Positions 44,311 through 52,786 of a DNA stretch of 64,000 nucleotides are shown in pieces. The notes under the pieces are model-generated. The model worked only from the letters and a program-made list of their open reading frames with translations. It searched no databases and had not been told where the DNA came from. The position numbers were made by a program, and so were the translations under genes. Source of the stretch: Rhodanobacter glycinis (lineage in GTDB: Bacteria; Pseudomonadota; Gammaproteobacteria; Xanthomonadales; Rhodanobacteraceae); assembly GCF_900114325.1 (NCBI RefSeq), contig NZ_FOSR01000005.1, forward strand, positions 186,001 to 250,000, read 5' to 3'. The first letter of the stretch is position 1; each line of letters opens with the position of its first letter.

Positions 44311-44402
44311 GTGAGGGGATCCGTCCTCATTCGGGGGTGTGGGCAGGCGTAGCTTACCCCAGCGTTCGTTGGGTTCTTATGAAAGCAGGTGCGGCCGATG
44401 GC

Positions 44403-47000
44403 TCAGCCGGCTGCATCGCCCGAGCGATGTGCGATCCACGCACCGATCACCGCCGAGAAATAGGGGATCGACTGCGCGGCCAGGATGAAGATCCACAGCT
44501 CGCCCTCGATGTAGCGCGTGCCGAAGCCCTTGATCATGCCGATGATGCACAACACCAGCGCGCAGGCCATCAGGCCTTCTTCGCGTACGGGGGCAAACGC
44601 GGCGAGGCTGCTCTCGCCGAGGCGACGGCTCTTCGCCGTCACCACGAACGAGGTCTTTTCGCGAGTCAGTCCGTGCAGGATGCCGCGCGCGATGGCGTGC
44701 GACAGGCCCATGCTGGCCAGCGAGGCCATCAGCGTGTCGTACCAGCCGCAGGGGACGCGAGCCCGGTACAGCACGATGCCGAAGATCGCCTTGGCGAAGA
44801 AGAAACCGATCACCGGAATCAGGAACAGCTGCATCGGCAGGCTGAACAGATTCGGGAACGCCACCATGCCGGCGGTCCAGAAGATCGCCATCAGGGTGAA
44901 GATCAGGTGCAGCGCATCGGCGAACCAGCTGAACCAGCCGGTGAGGAAGTGGAAACGCTGGCCGGCGGTGAGCGGGCCCTTTTGCGTCATCCAGTTCCAG
45001 CGGCCCTTGAGGATCTGCATCGCACCGAATGCCCAGCGATAGCGCTGGCTCTTGTACGCCTTGAAGTCGGCCGGGGTCAGGCCCTTGCCCATCAGCTCGT
45101 CGACGTAGACCAGCTCGTAGCCGGCATGCATCAGCCGCAGGCCCAGCTCGGCATCCTCGCAGATGGTCCATTCCGACCAGCCGCCGGTGCCTTCCAGCGC
45201 ACTGCGCCGGACCATGGTCATGGTGCCGTGCTGGATGATCGCGTTGCGCTCGTTGCGATGGTGCATGCCGATGCGGAAGAAGCCGTCGAACTCCCACGCG
45301 GTCATGCGGCGGAAGCGGTTGTGCTCGAAATCGCGGTGCGCCTGCGGGCACTGCACCACGGCCACCTTGGGGTCGTGGAAGTGGCCGGTGAGGGCGGCCA
45401 GCCAGTCGGGGCGCACCACGTAGTCTGCATCGATCACCGCTACCACGTCGGCCTCGGGCGCGGTTTCCTTCAGGCCGAAGTTCAACGCGCCGGCCTTGAA
45501 GCCCGGCCACGGTTCCAGGTGGAAGAAGCGGAAGCGCTTGCCCAGCTTCTCGCAGTACTCCTTCACCGGACCCCATACCGCCGGGTCCTTGGTGTTGTTG
45601 TCGATCACCAGCACTTCGTAGTTGGCGTAATCCAGCTCGGCCAGTGAATCCAGGGTGAGCTGGACCATCTCCGGCGGCTCGTTGTAGCAGGCCAGATGGA
45701 TGGATACGAACGGCTGCTTCTCCGGCGCATCCGGTCGCAACATGCCGGCGTGGCGAATCCACTCGCGCCGCCACAGCACCTCGGTGAACTCGAAGCCGTT
45801 GATCAGCAGGATGGCCAGGATCGCCAGCTGGGCCGGGAACAGCAGCACCAGCATGGTCCAGTCGATCCAGTCGAGGTAGAAGTTGAACGGCAGCGTGGCC
45901 GACCACACGATCAGCGTGCAGGCCAGCTGGATCAGTCCGCAGAAGAACAGTCGCCCGGTCAGCTTGAAGCGCGCGAAGCGCCGCGCGAACCACAGCATCG
46001 GTAGCAGTGCCAGCAGGCTGGCGGCCAGCGCCTTCCACGGCCAGCCGGTGTCCTCGGTGACCGGTCCGGTGAACGGGAACTTCAACTGGCGGTCGGCGGT
46101 GAACATGCCCCAGTACGCTTCGGTGCGGCCCGAGAGCTGCTCCTTCCACGGCTGGTCGAACGCCTCCATCACGTAGTAGTCGATGTGGTCGCGCTTGGCC
46201 ACGTTGAACCACTGGCGCAGGAAGATCGCCTCGTTGGATACGGAGGGCTCGGCGTATTCGTGGCGGTCGCCGTTCGACGGCCAGCCGATCTCGCCCACCA
46301 CGATCGGCTTGTACGGGTACAGCTGACGCAGGTGCTGGTAGCTGCCCAGCGCGGCGCCGATGGCGTCCTTGCGCGGGATGCCGTTCCAGTACGGGAACAG
46401 GTGCACGGTGATGAAGTCGACATGGCTGACCAGCTCCGGGTATTTCACCCAGATATAGTCCGGCTCGGCCACCGACACCGGCTGGCGGATCGCCGCGCGC
46501 ACGCGGTCGACATAGGCCATCAGCTGCGCCGGCGGGATGTCGTTGCGGAACAGCACCTCGTTGCCGACGATCACCCGGGTGATCGTTTTCGGATAGCGCC
46601 GCGCCATCGCGATCAGCGCCTCGATCTCCTTCTCGTTGTTCTCCAACCGCGTGTCGATCCAGGCACCGGCCAGCACGTGCAGGCCTTCCTTGTGCGCCAG
46701 CCGCACCACCTGCGGGTTCTGCAGCATGGAGTAGGTGCGGATGTTGTCGCTGTACTTGTGCAGCAGGTGCAGGTCGCCGGCGATCTGCTTGTCGCTGGGA
46801 AAGTCGTTCTGCAGCGGGTTCTGGTAGCGCTGGAACAGCGACACCGCGAAGCCGTTGATGGGGCCGTGCCAGTCTTCCGGGCCGTGCGGCAGGTTGCTCC
46901 ACCACCACAAACCGATATTCATGGCGGCCACCACCAATGCCAGCAGGATGGCCGTAAACAGCGAGGGTCGACGTGGCGGATTGGAGGGTGTGGCGCTCAA
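44403..47000 (-). CDS. ndvB: GH17-GT2 fusion: beta-(1,3)-glucan synthase of the NdvB type
   Basis: The 865-residue membrane protein joins an N-terminal periplasmic glycoside hydrolase family 17 domain (about 45-330) to a family 2 glycosyltransferase (about 430-830). GH17 residues: acid/base Glu in VGNEVLFR (near 147) and nucleophile Glu in VVGEIGWPSNGD (near 237). GT2 residues: HLACYNEPPEM, VVAVIDADYVV (near 524), TICEDAELGLRL and QRYRWAFG (near 652), with 7-8 membrane helices in all. Such fusions polymerise and transglycosylate cyclic or linear beta-1,3-glucan in Pseudomonas and rhizobia. No partner gene is adjacent. Short intergenic stretches of 92 and 217 nt separate it from tamA and dps. 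Confidence 0.88.
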   Translation of the reverse strand: MSATPSNPPRRPSLFTAILLALVVAAMNIGLWWWSNLPHGPEDWHGPINGFAVSLFQRYQNPLQNDFPSDKQIAGDLHLLHKYSDNIRTYSMLQNPQVVRLAHKEGLHVLAGAWIDTRLENNEKEIEALIAMARRYPKTITRVIVGNEVLFRNDIPPAQLMAYVDRVRAAIRQPVSVAEPDYIWVKYPELVSHVDFITVHLFPYWNGIPRKDAIGAALGSYQHLRQLYPYKPIVVGEIGWPSNGDRHEYAEPSVSNEAIFLRQWFNVAKRDHIDYYVMEAFDQPWKEQLSGRTEAYWGMFTADRQLKFPFTGPVTEDTGWPWKALAASLLALLPMLWFARRFARFKLTGRLFFCGLIQLACTLIVWSATLPFNFYLDWIDWTMLVLLFPAQLAILAILLINGFEFTEVLWRREWIRHAGMLRPDAPEKQPFVSIHLACYNEPPEMVQLTLDSLAELDYANYEVLVIDNNTKDPAVWGPVKEYCEKLGKRFRFFHLEPWPGFKAGALNFGLKETAPEADVVAVIDADYVVRPDWLAALTGHFHDPKVAVVQCPQAHRDFEHNRFRRMTAWEFDGFFRIGMHHRNERNAIIQHGTMTMVRRSALEGTGGWSEWTICEDAELGLRLMHAGYELVYVDELMGKGLTPADFKAYKSQRYRWAFGAMQILKGRWNWMTQKGPLTAGQRFHFLTGWFSWFADALHLIFTLMAIFWTAGMVAFPNLFSLPMQLFLIPVIGFFFAKAIFGIVLYRARVPCGWYDTLMASLASMGLSHAIARGILHGLTREKTSFVVTAKSRRLGESSLAAFAPVREEGLMACALVLCIIGMIKGFGTRYIEGELWIFILAAQSIPYFSAVIGAWIAHRSGDAAG

Positions 47001-47217
47001 GGAAATTCCCGTGGGTGCCTCTCCCGAGGCAGGCGTAGCCCGGCGAGCTTAACCAATCGGTGGTTGTCCGCTCAATAAAACGTGGGAAATGCAGTCAGCG
47101 CTAGGTCAGGGGCTGGCAACCCGGGGAGGGTGAAGTCGTGCCGGCAGGCCCCTGTCCGGGCGACGCGCCCATGCGCCTGGACGGCGGCGAGGGCGCGTCG
47201 CAAACCGGCTGGTCAGC

Positions 47218-47685
47218 TCATTTCAGCAACGAACGCAGCATCCAGGCGGTCTTCTCGTGCTCCTTCAGGCGGCCGGTGACCATGTCGGCAGTGCCTTCGT
47301 CGCCGGCCTTGTCGGCCGCCTTGATCGTGTCGCGCGCGGTGGCGGCGGCGATCTCGTGGCCTTCGACCAGCTGGTTCACCATTTCCTTCCATTCCGGCAC
47401 GCCGGACTCTTCCTTGATCGAGGTGAGCTTGCCGAACTGGCTGTAGGAGCCGGGGGCGAACACGTCCAGCGTGCGGATGCGCTCGGCCACTTCATCGGCG
47501 GCCAGCCACAGTTCGTTGTATTGGGTCTCGAACATGGCGTGCAGGCTGTTGAACTGCGGGCCGGTCACGTTCCAGTGGAAGCTGTGCGTCTTCAGGTACA
47601 GCGAATAGGTGTCGGCCAGCAGCTTGGACAGGTGCTTGGCCACCACCTCGCGGTCTTTCTTGGCGATGCCGATGTTCAGGGCCAT
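47218..47685 (-). CDS. dps: DNA-protecting Dps-family ferritin
   Basis: The 155-residue protein forms a 12-mer that binds DNA and oxidises iron with H2O2. The ferroxidase ligands are visible in [19 protein letters not shown] and [16 protein letters not shown] (His, His, Asp, Glu order). The N-terminal segment [19 protein letters not shown] is Dps-typical. AAGGAG lies 7 nt ahead of ATG 47685, which decides the start; an extended ORF to 47736 has no RBS. It is divergent from hrpA. An OxyR-like half site lies upstream at 47784-47798, so peroxide control is plausible. Confidence 0.93.
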   Translation of the reverse strand: MALNIGIAKKDREVVAKHLSKLLADTYSLYLKTHSFHWNVTGPQFNSLHAMFETQYNELWLAADEVAERIRTLDVFAPGSYSQFGKLTSIKEESGVPEWKEMVNQLVEGHEIAAATARDTIKAADKAGDEGTADMVTGRLKEHEKTAWMLRSLLK

Positions 47686-47783
47686 GGGTTGCTCCTTGTG
47701 GGTATCGATGGGAGAACGTTTCGTCGCCATGGACATTAGCGGCTCGCCCGGTGACGGGGAAATGAATCTTTGCGATGCCGCTG

Positions 47784-47798
47784 ATAGTCACCGGCTAT
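47784..47798. promoter_or_regulatory. OxyR-like half site (ATAG-N7-CTAT) between dps and hrpA
   Basis: ATAG at 47784-47787 and CTAT at 47795-47798 have the exact 7 nt spacing of one OxyR half site. A second, adjacent half site is only partial (CGAT at 47773-47776, spaced by 7). It lies 99 nt upstream of the dps ATG, at a distance where OxyR activates. The same site overlaps the hrpA leader. Confidence 0.5.
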
Positions 47799-47811
47799 CA
47801 TGTCGGGCTGC

Positions 47812-50800
47812 ATGAATACGAAGCCCGACGCCAACGCCCGAACCGCCACCGATCCCCGCCTGCGCGAGATGCGTCGGGCGCTTGATGGCGTGTGCAGTCG
47901 CGACTTCGGACGCCTGCTGGGGCGGTGGCGCGGGCTGTCGAAGCGCCCCGACGACGCCAGGCTGGCGGCGCTGGGTATCGATATCGAGGCTTCCGCGGCC
48001 AAGCGCCGCGCGCGGGTCGAGGCGAAGCCGGCGATCCGGCTGGACGAATCGCTGCCGATCACTGCGCGTGCCGACGACATCGTCAAGCTGATCCGCGAGC
48101 ACCAGGTCGTGGTGATCGCCGGCGAGACCGGTTCGGGCAAGACCACCCAATTGCCCAAGCTGTGCCTGGCCGCCGGTCGCGGCGAAGCCGGTCTGATCGG
48201 TTGCACCCAGCCACGCCGCTTGGCTGCACGTTCGGTGGCACGCCGGGTGGCCGAGGAGCTGGGCACCCAGTTGGGCGAGCAGGTGGGTTTCCAGGTGCGC
48301 TTCACCGATCAGGTGAGCGAGCGCACGCTGGTGAAGTTCATGACCGACGGCATCCTGCTGGCCGAGACGCAGGGTGATCCGTGGTTGTCGGCCTACGACA
48401 CGATCATCATAGACGAAGCGCACGAGCGCAGCCTCAACATCGACTTCCTGCTCGGCTATCTGAAACGGCTGGCGTTGAAGCGGCCGGAGCTGAAGATCAT
48501 CGTCACCTCGGCCACGATCGACACCGCGCGTTTCGCCGAGCATTTCGGCGACGCGCCGGTGGTGTCGGTGGAAGGGCGGGCGTATCCGGTGGAGTTGCGC
48601 TGGCGACCGGTGGATGGGCCGGCGACGCCGGGAGGCGAGGTGGTGTCCGCGCCCGCGAAGGGCGGTCGCGGGCAGGGTGCGTCATCGCGGCAGGGCATGC
48701 AGCAGGGCAGCGCCGAACACGTGGCTGCCGTGCTCGACGAGATCATCGCCGACCGCAGCCTGGGCCATGGCCCGGGTGACGTGCTGGTGTTCCTGCCCGG
48801 CGAGCGCGAGATCCGCGACGCGCATCTGCTGCTGTCGCGCCGGCAATACCGCGAGACGGAAATCCTGCCGCTGTACGCGCGACTGTCCGCCAGCGAACAG
48901 GATCGCGTGTTCAAGCCCGGTCCGAAGCGGCGCGTGGTGCTGGCCACCAACGTCGCCGAGACCTCGCTCACCGTGCCGCGCATCCGTTACGTGGTCGACA
49001 CCGGCAGCGCGCGCGTCAAGCGTTACAGCCAGCGCAGCCAGATCGAGCGGCTGCACGTGGAGTCGGTGTCGCAAGCCGCGGCGGATCAGCGCAAGGGCCG
49101 CTGCGGTCGCATCGGCCCGGGCATCTGCTATCGCTTGTACGACGAGGCCGACTTCGACGCGAGGCCCGAATTTTCCGATCCCGAGCTGCTGCGTTCCTCG
49201 CTGGCCAACGTGATCCTGCGCATGCTGGCGCTGAAGCTGGGCGAGGTCGACGGCTTTCCGTTCCTCGACGCGCCCGATCCGCGCGTGGTGGCGGATGGCT
49301 ACCGGCGCCTGGCGGAAATCATGGCGATCGACGAGCAGCGCGTGCTCACGCCGATCGGGCGCATGCTGGCGCGGTTGCCGATCGACGTGCAGCTTGCGCG
49401 CATGCTGGTGGAAGCGGAAAAGCTGGGAGCGCTGCGCGAACTGCTGGTAGTGGTGGCTTTCCTCAGCATCCAGGACCCGCGCGAGCGCCCGGCCGACGCC
49501 CGCCAGCAAGCCGATGCCGCGCATGCCGCTTTCGCCGATCCGAAGTCCGATTTCGCGGGTGTGCTGAACCTGTGGCGCGATTATCACGCCGCGCACGAGG
49601 AGTTCACCCAGTCGAAGTTGCGTGACTGGTGCTCACGCCACTTTCTCAGCTTCATGCGCATGCGTGAGTGGCGCGAGCTGCATCGGCAACTGTTGCTGGT
49701 GGTGAAGGAGTTGGGGTGGTCGAGCTCTGCTCCCTCTTCATCGCGGGGCGGTGATGCTGTTTCTCCCTCTCCCCTGCGGCGAGAGGGCCGGGGTGAGGGG
49801 CCACGCTCGCGAAGCGCTGGCAGGAACAAGCGTGCTTCGCATGAGCGCTCTGGCAAGCACCCGCCCCTCACCTCAATCCTCTCCCCAACGGGGAGAGGAG
49901 GCGAAGGCGAAGAGCGCGTTGTTGATCAACAGGCTGCGGCGGACCACCTCTTCGAGACGATCCACCGCTCACTCTTGGCCGGCCTGCCGACCCAGGTCGG
50001 CCGCAAGGACGAGCGCGGCGTCTACCAGGGCACGCGCGAGCGCAAGTTCCAGGTGTTCCCCGGTTCGGCCTTGTCGAAAGTGCCGCCGAACTGGATCTTC
50101 TCCGCACAGATCCTCGACGTGGGCGGCAAGGTCTGGGGCATGGCCAATGCGCGGGTCGAGCCGGTGTGGGTCGAGCAACAGGCGGCGCACCTGCTGCGCA
50201 TGTCGTGCCGCGATGCGCACTGGTCGAAAAAGCGCGGCTGCGTGGTGGCCTACGAGCAGGTCAGCCTGTTCGGTTTGACCCTGGTCGAACGCCGGCCGGT
50301 GACATTCCAGAAACAGGACCCCGCGCTGGCGCATGACATCTTCCTGCGCGAAGCGCTGGCGCGTGGCGATATCGATTCAAAGGCCGATTTCGTGCGCGCC
50401 AACCAGCGCGTGCTGGAGGATGCCCGCGGCATCGAGGCGAAGCAGCGTCGCGAGGGTTTGATTCGCCACGAGGACGAACTGGTCGATTTCTTCCGCGGCA
50501 AGTTGCCGGAGGACATTGCCAGCAGTCGCGGGCTGGATGCGTGGTATCGCAGTGCACGTCCCGCCGAGCAGGCCGCGCTGCGCTGGTCGCTGGACGACGT
50601 GATGGCGGGTGGCGCCGGGCTCGATCCGAAGGCTTTCCCGGCGATGCTGGACATCCAGCCGGCAGGCAACAAGGTGACGGCGCAGCGCTATCGCCTCGAA
50701 TACCGTTTCGTGCCTGGCGACGAGGCCGATGGCGTCACCTTGCACCTGCCGCTGGCGATGCTCAATGCGCTGCCAGCGGCGCGTTGCGAATGGCTGGTGC

Positions 50801-51993
50801 CGGGCTTGCTGGCCGACAAGGTGGCCGAGCTGATCCGCGGCCTGCCCAAGGCGCTGCGCCGCAACTTCGTGCCCGCGCCGGATTTCGCGCGGGCTTTCGC
50901 CGAGGCAGAGGCGTCGCGCGACGAGCCGCTGACCAAGGCGCTGGCCACGTTCCTGAAGCGTGCCACCGGCGTGGATATCGAGGCGGGCGAATTTGCCGCC
51001 GTCGAGCTGGCGCCGCATTTCCGCATGCGTTTCCGCCTGCATGACGACAATGGCCGTACGCTGGCGGCGGGTCGCGATCTGGCCGCCTTGCGTGCGCAAT
51101 GGGAAGGCCAGGCGCGCGAGGCGTTCTCGCGCAAGACCGACGTGGAGCTGACGCGCGAAGACGTGGCCAGCTGGGATTTCGAGGAGATTCCGCGCGACGT
51201 GCGTTCGTCCGGTGGCCTGCTGGCTTTCCCCGCGCTGGTCGATCTCGGCGAGACGGTAGCGCTGCGCGTGTTCGAGCGCCGCGACGAGGCGGCCGAGGCG
51301 CATGTCGCCGGCGTGCTGCGCCTGTTGCGCAATGCGCTGGCCAGCGACCTGAAGCAGGCGCGCCGACGCTTGCCGATCGGCAACCCGCTGGCGCTGAAGT
51401 ACGCGCCGCTGGGTGGCGTGGATGGCCTGCGCGAAGACCTGGTCGAAGGCGGCGTTGCCGACATGATGGCGCGGCTCGATCTCGATGTGCGCACGGCTGG
51501 CGCGTTCGAAGCCTTGCATGCGCAGGCCTCGCGCGAACTGTTCGGCGCTGCGGTGGAGCGGCTGAAACTGGCCGAGCCGATCATCGAAGCGCAAGCCGAA
51601 TTGAAGCCATGGCTGGAACCTCCGCTGATCGGCTTTGCCCGCGCCAGCTATGACGACTTGCGCGAACAGCTCGACGTATTGCTCGCGCCGGGCCTGCTGC
51701 GCGAATTGCCGCCGGCGCGGCTGGCGCACCTGCCGCGCTACCTCAAGGCCATGCGCTTGCGTGCCGAGCGCCTGCGCCAGGATCCGGCGAAAGACCAGCA
51801 GCGCATGCTGCAGGTCATGCCGTACTGGCGTGAGTATCTGCAGCACCGCGCCGCCGGTGACGAAGGCCTGGATGAACTGCGCTGGCTGATCGAGGAATGG
51901 CGCGTGTCGCTGTTCGCGCAGGAACTGAAGACCGCCGAGCCGGTGTCCGCGAAGCGTCTGGCAAAAGCCAGCGCTCTTATAAAACCAGCCTAG
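47812..51993 (+). CDS. hrpA: DEAH-box RNA helicase HrpA with in-frame repeat insertion
   Basis: HrpA is an ATP-dependent RNA helicase that rescues stalled ribosomes and processes mRNA. The 1393-residue protein carries GETGSGKTTQLPK (Walker A), IIIDEAHERSLNIDFLL, VTSATIDTARFAEHF and QRKGRCGRIGPGICYRLY, followed by the HA2, OB-fold and DUF3418 parts. Between KELGW and AADHLFETIHRSLLAGL the frame runs through two facing family A copies (49761-49900), adding about 65 residues (roughly 638-703) of SSSAPSSSRGG...RREGRGEG...SPTGRGGEG type. ATG 47812 is used; ATG 47800 would add four residues. Expected length without insertion is about 1325. Confidence 0.93.
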   Translation: MNTKPDANARTATDPRLREMRRALDGVCSRDFGRLLGRWRGLSKRPDDARLAALGIDIEASAAKRRARVEAKPAIRLDESLPITARADDIVKLIREHQVVVIAGETGSGKTTQLPKLCLAAGRGEAGLIGCTQPRRLAARSVARRVAEELGTQLGEQVGFQVRFTDQVSERTLVKFMTDGILLAETQGDPWLSAYDTIIIDEAHERSLNIDFLLGYLKRLALKRPELKIIVTSATIDTARFAEHFGDAPVVSVEGRAYPVELRWRPVDGPATPGGEVVSAPAKGGRGQGASSRQGMQQGSAEHVAAVLDEIIADRSLGHGPGDVLVFLPGEREIRDAHLLLSRRQYRETEILPLYARLSASEQDRVFKPGPKRRVVLATNVAETSLTVPRIRYVVDTGSARVKRYSQRSQIERLHVESVSQAAADQRKGRCGRIGPGICYRLYDEADFDARPEFSDPELLRSSLANVILRMLALKLGEVDGFPFLDAPDPRVVADGYRRLAEIMAIDEQRVLTPIGRMLARLPIDVQLARMLVEAEKLGALRELLVVVAFLSIQDPRERPADARQQADAAHAAFADPKSDFAGVLNLWRDYHAAHEEFTQSKLRDWCSRHFLSFMRMREWRELHRQLLLVVKELGWSSSAPSSSRGGDAVSPSPLRREGRGEGPRSRSAGRNKRASHERSGKHPPLTSILSPTGRGGEGEERVVDQQAAADHLFETIHRSLLAGLPTQVGRKDERGVYQGTRERKFQVFPGSALSKVPPNWIFSAQILDVGGKVWGMANARVEPVWVEQQAAHLLRMSCRDAHWSKKRGCVVAYEQVSLFGLTLVERRPVTFQKQDPALAHDIFLREALARGDIDSKADFVRANQRVLEDARGIEAKQRREGLIRHEDELVDFFRGKLPEDIASSRGLDAWYRSARPAEQAALRWSLDDVMAGGAGLDPKAFPAMLDIQPAGNKVTAQRYRLEYRFVPGDEADGVTLHLPLAMLNALPAARCEWLVPGLLADKVAELIRGLPKALRRNFVPAPDFARAFAEAEASRDEPLTKALATFLKRATGVDIEAGEFAAVELAPHFRMRFRLHDDNGRTLAAGRDLAALRAQWEGQAREAFSRKTDVELTREDVASWDFEEIPRDVRSSGGLLAFPALVDLGETVALRVFERRDEAAEAHVAGVLRLLRNALASDLKQARRRLPIGNPLALKYAPLGGVDGLREDLVEGGVADMMARLDLDVRTAGAFEALHAQASRELFGAAVERLKLAEPIIEAQAELKPWLEPPLIGFARASYDDLREQLDVLLAPGLLRELPPARLAHLPRYLKAMRLRAERLRQDPAKDQQRMLQVMPYWREYLQHRAAGDEGLDELRWLIEEWRVSLFAQELKTAEPVSAKRLAKASALIKPA
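49761..49800. repeat. Family A repeat, copy A6, inside hrpA
   Basis: The unit begins TCTCCCTCTCCCCTGCGGCG and ends GAGAGGGCCGGGGTGAGGGG. It lies in the hrpA frame and encodes SPSPLRREGRGEG. It faces A7 at 49863 across a 62 nt spacer. Confidence 0.87.
49863..49900. repeat. Family A repeat, copy A7, inside hrpA
   Basis: The copy begins GCCCCTCACCTCAATCCTCT and ends CCCCAACGGGGAGAGGAGGC, inverted relative to A6, and is read in frame as PLTSILSPTGRGGEG. A6 and A7 with spacer make one pair; hrpA remains open. Confidence 0.87.
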
Positions 51994-52057
51994 CCGAAGC
52001 CTCTTCGCACAAGTTGCGGCAGGCTTGCCCGATCGCGAACCCGTCCGGCCCGATTGC

Positions 52058-52094
52058 CTCCTCTCCCCTTCGGGGAGAGGATTGAGGTGAGGGG
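52058..52094. repeat. Family A repeat, copy A8 (left arm of the pair after hrpA)
   Basis: TCCTCTCCCCTTCGGGGAGA plus GGATTGAGGTGAGGGG is the canonical layout. It is followed by GTGGGTGCTCGCGACAGCC, close to the flank of A3. It lies about 65 nt after the hrpA stop and may also terminate that transcript. Confidence 0.85.
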
Positions 52095-52155
52095 TGGGTG
52101 CTCGCGACAGCCTCAAATCGAAGCGTGCCCTGAAACAAGGCTTCCGCGAGGTTGG

Positions 52156-52193
52156 CCCCTCACCCCAGCCCTCTCCCCGGAGGGGAGAGGGAG
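52156..52193. repeat. Family A repeat, copy A9 (right arm of the pair after hrpA)
   Basis: CCCCTCACCCCAGCCCTCTC and GGAGGGGAGAGGGAGT match copies A2 and A4 nearly base for base. It ends 13 nt before the stop of the reverse small-protein gene. Spacer between A8 and A9 is 61 nt, the same as in the hrpA pair. Confidence 0.87.
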
Positions 52194-52206
52194 TAAACCT
52201 CGCCAC

Positions 52207-52686
52207 TCAATTCGCCGGCTGCACCCGCGCACTGGTGTTGTAGCCCTTCACCTTCAGCAGCCAGCCACCGAGCAGGCCGGGCTTGATGGTGACTGCCGGT
52301 GCATCGAGCGTCCTTCCGGTGTTGAGCGAACTGTCGTCCGCCACGCGCCAGCGCTGGCCGTTGGCCAGCACCAGTACGGCGCCGGGTTGCCAGCCGTTGA
52401 AATGGCCGGCGATGTGGCTTTCCACCGTGGCGTGCGCGGGGGCGGCATGCGTGGCTGCGGTGGCAGTGGGAGCGGCCGACGCCGGCACTGCGGCGGCGAG
52501 TTCGCTGGCGTGCGTGGACAGCCAGGTGGCGAGATAGTCCCGTTCGCCGGCGTTGAGCTTGTCCAGCCCGGCGCGCTGGTAGGCCGTCGCTCCCATTTGC
52601 TGGCGCAGCGTGTTGGTCTGCTGTGCATGCAGCGGCAGGCTTGCGGCAAGCAGCAGGGACAGGGCGAGGGCAGGGCGATACGTCAT
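52207..52686 (-). CDS. Exported protein of unknown function (159 residues)
   Basis: The N-terminus MTYRPALALSLLLAASLPLHA is a clear signal peptide. The mature part starts QQTNTLRQQMGATAYQRAGLDKLNAGERDYLATWLSTH, a helical segment that recurs in small periplasmic proteins of this group (the 'AGLDKLnaGERDyLatWL' stretch is, in my recollection, common), then an Ala/Thr/Pro linker (about 50-80) and a small beta domain: HIAGHFNGWQPGAVLVLANG, QRWRVADDSSLN, VTIKPGLLGGWLLKVKGYNT. The latter resembles SH3-like folds, without proof. It is divergent from relA. Confidence 0.8.
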   Translation of the reverse strand: MTYRPALALSLLLAASLPLHAQQTNTLRQQMGATAYQRAGLDKLNAGERDYLATWLSTHASELAAAVPASAAPTATAATHAAPAHATVESHIAGHFNGWQPGAVLVLANGQRWRVADDSSLNTGRTLDAPAVTIKPGLLGGWLLKVKGYNTSARVQPAN

Positions 52687-52786
52687 GGTGGCAACTCGTG
52701 GAGGGGGGCGTGCCGATTTTCCGCGCAAGCAGCCCTTCAGTCCAAATCCGTAGAATGGGGGCATTACTGAAGGACGAGTCCTGGGC

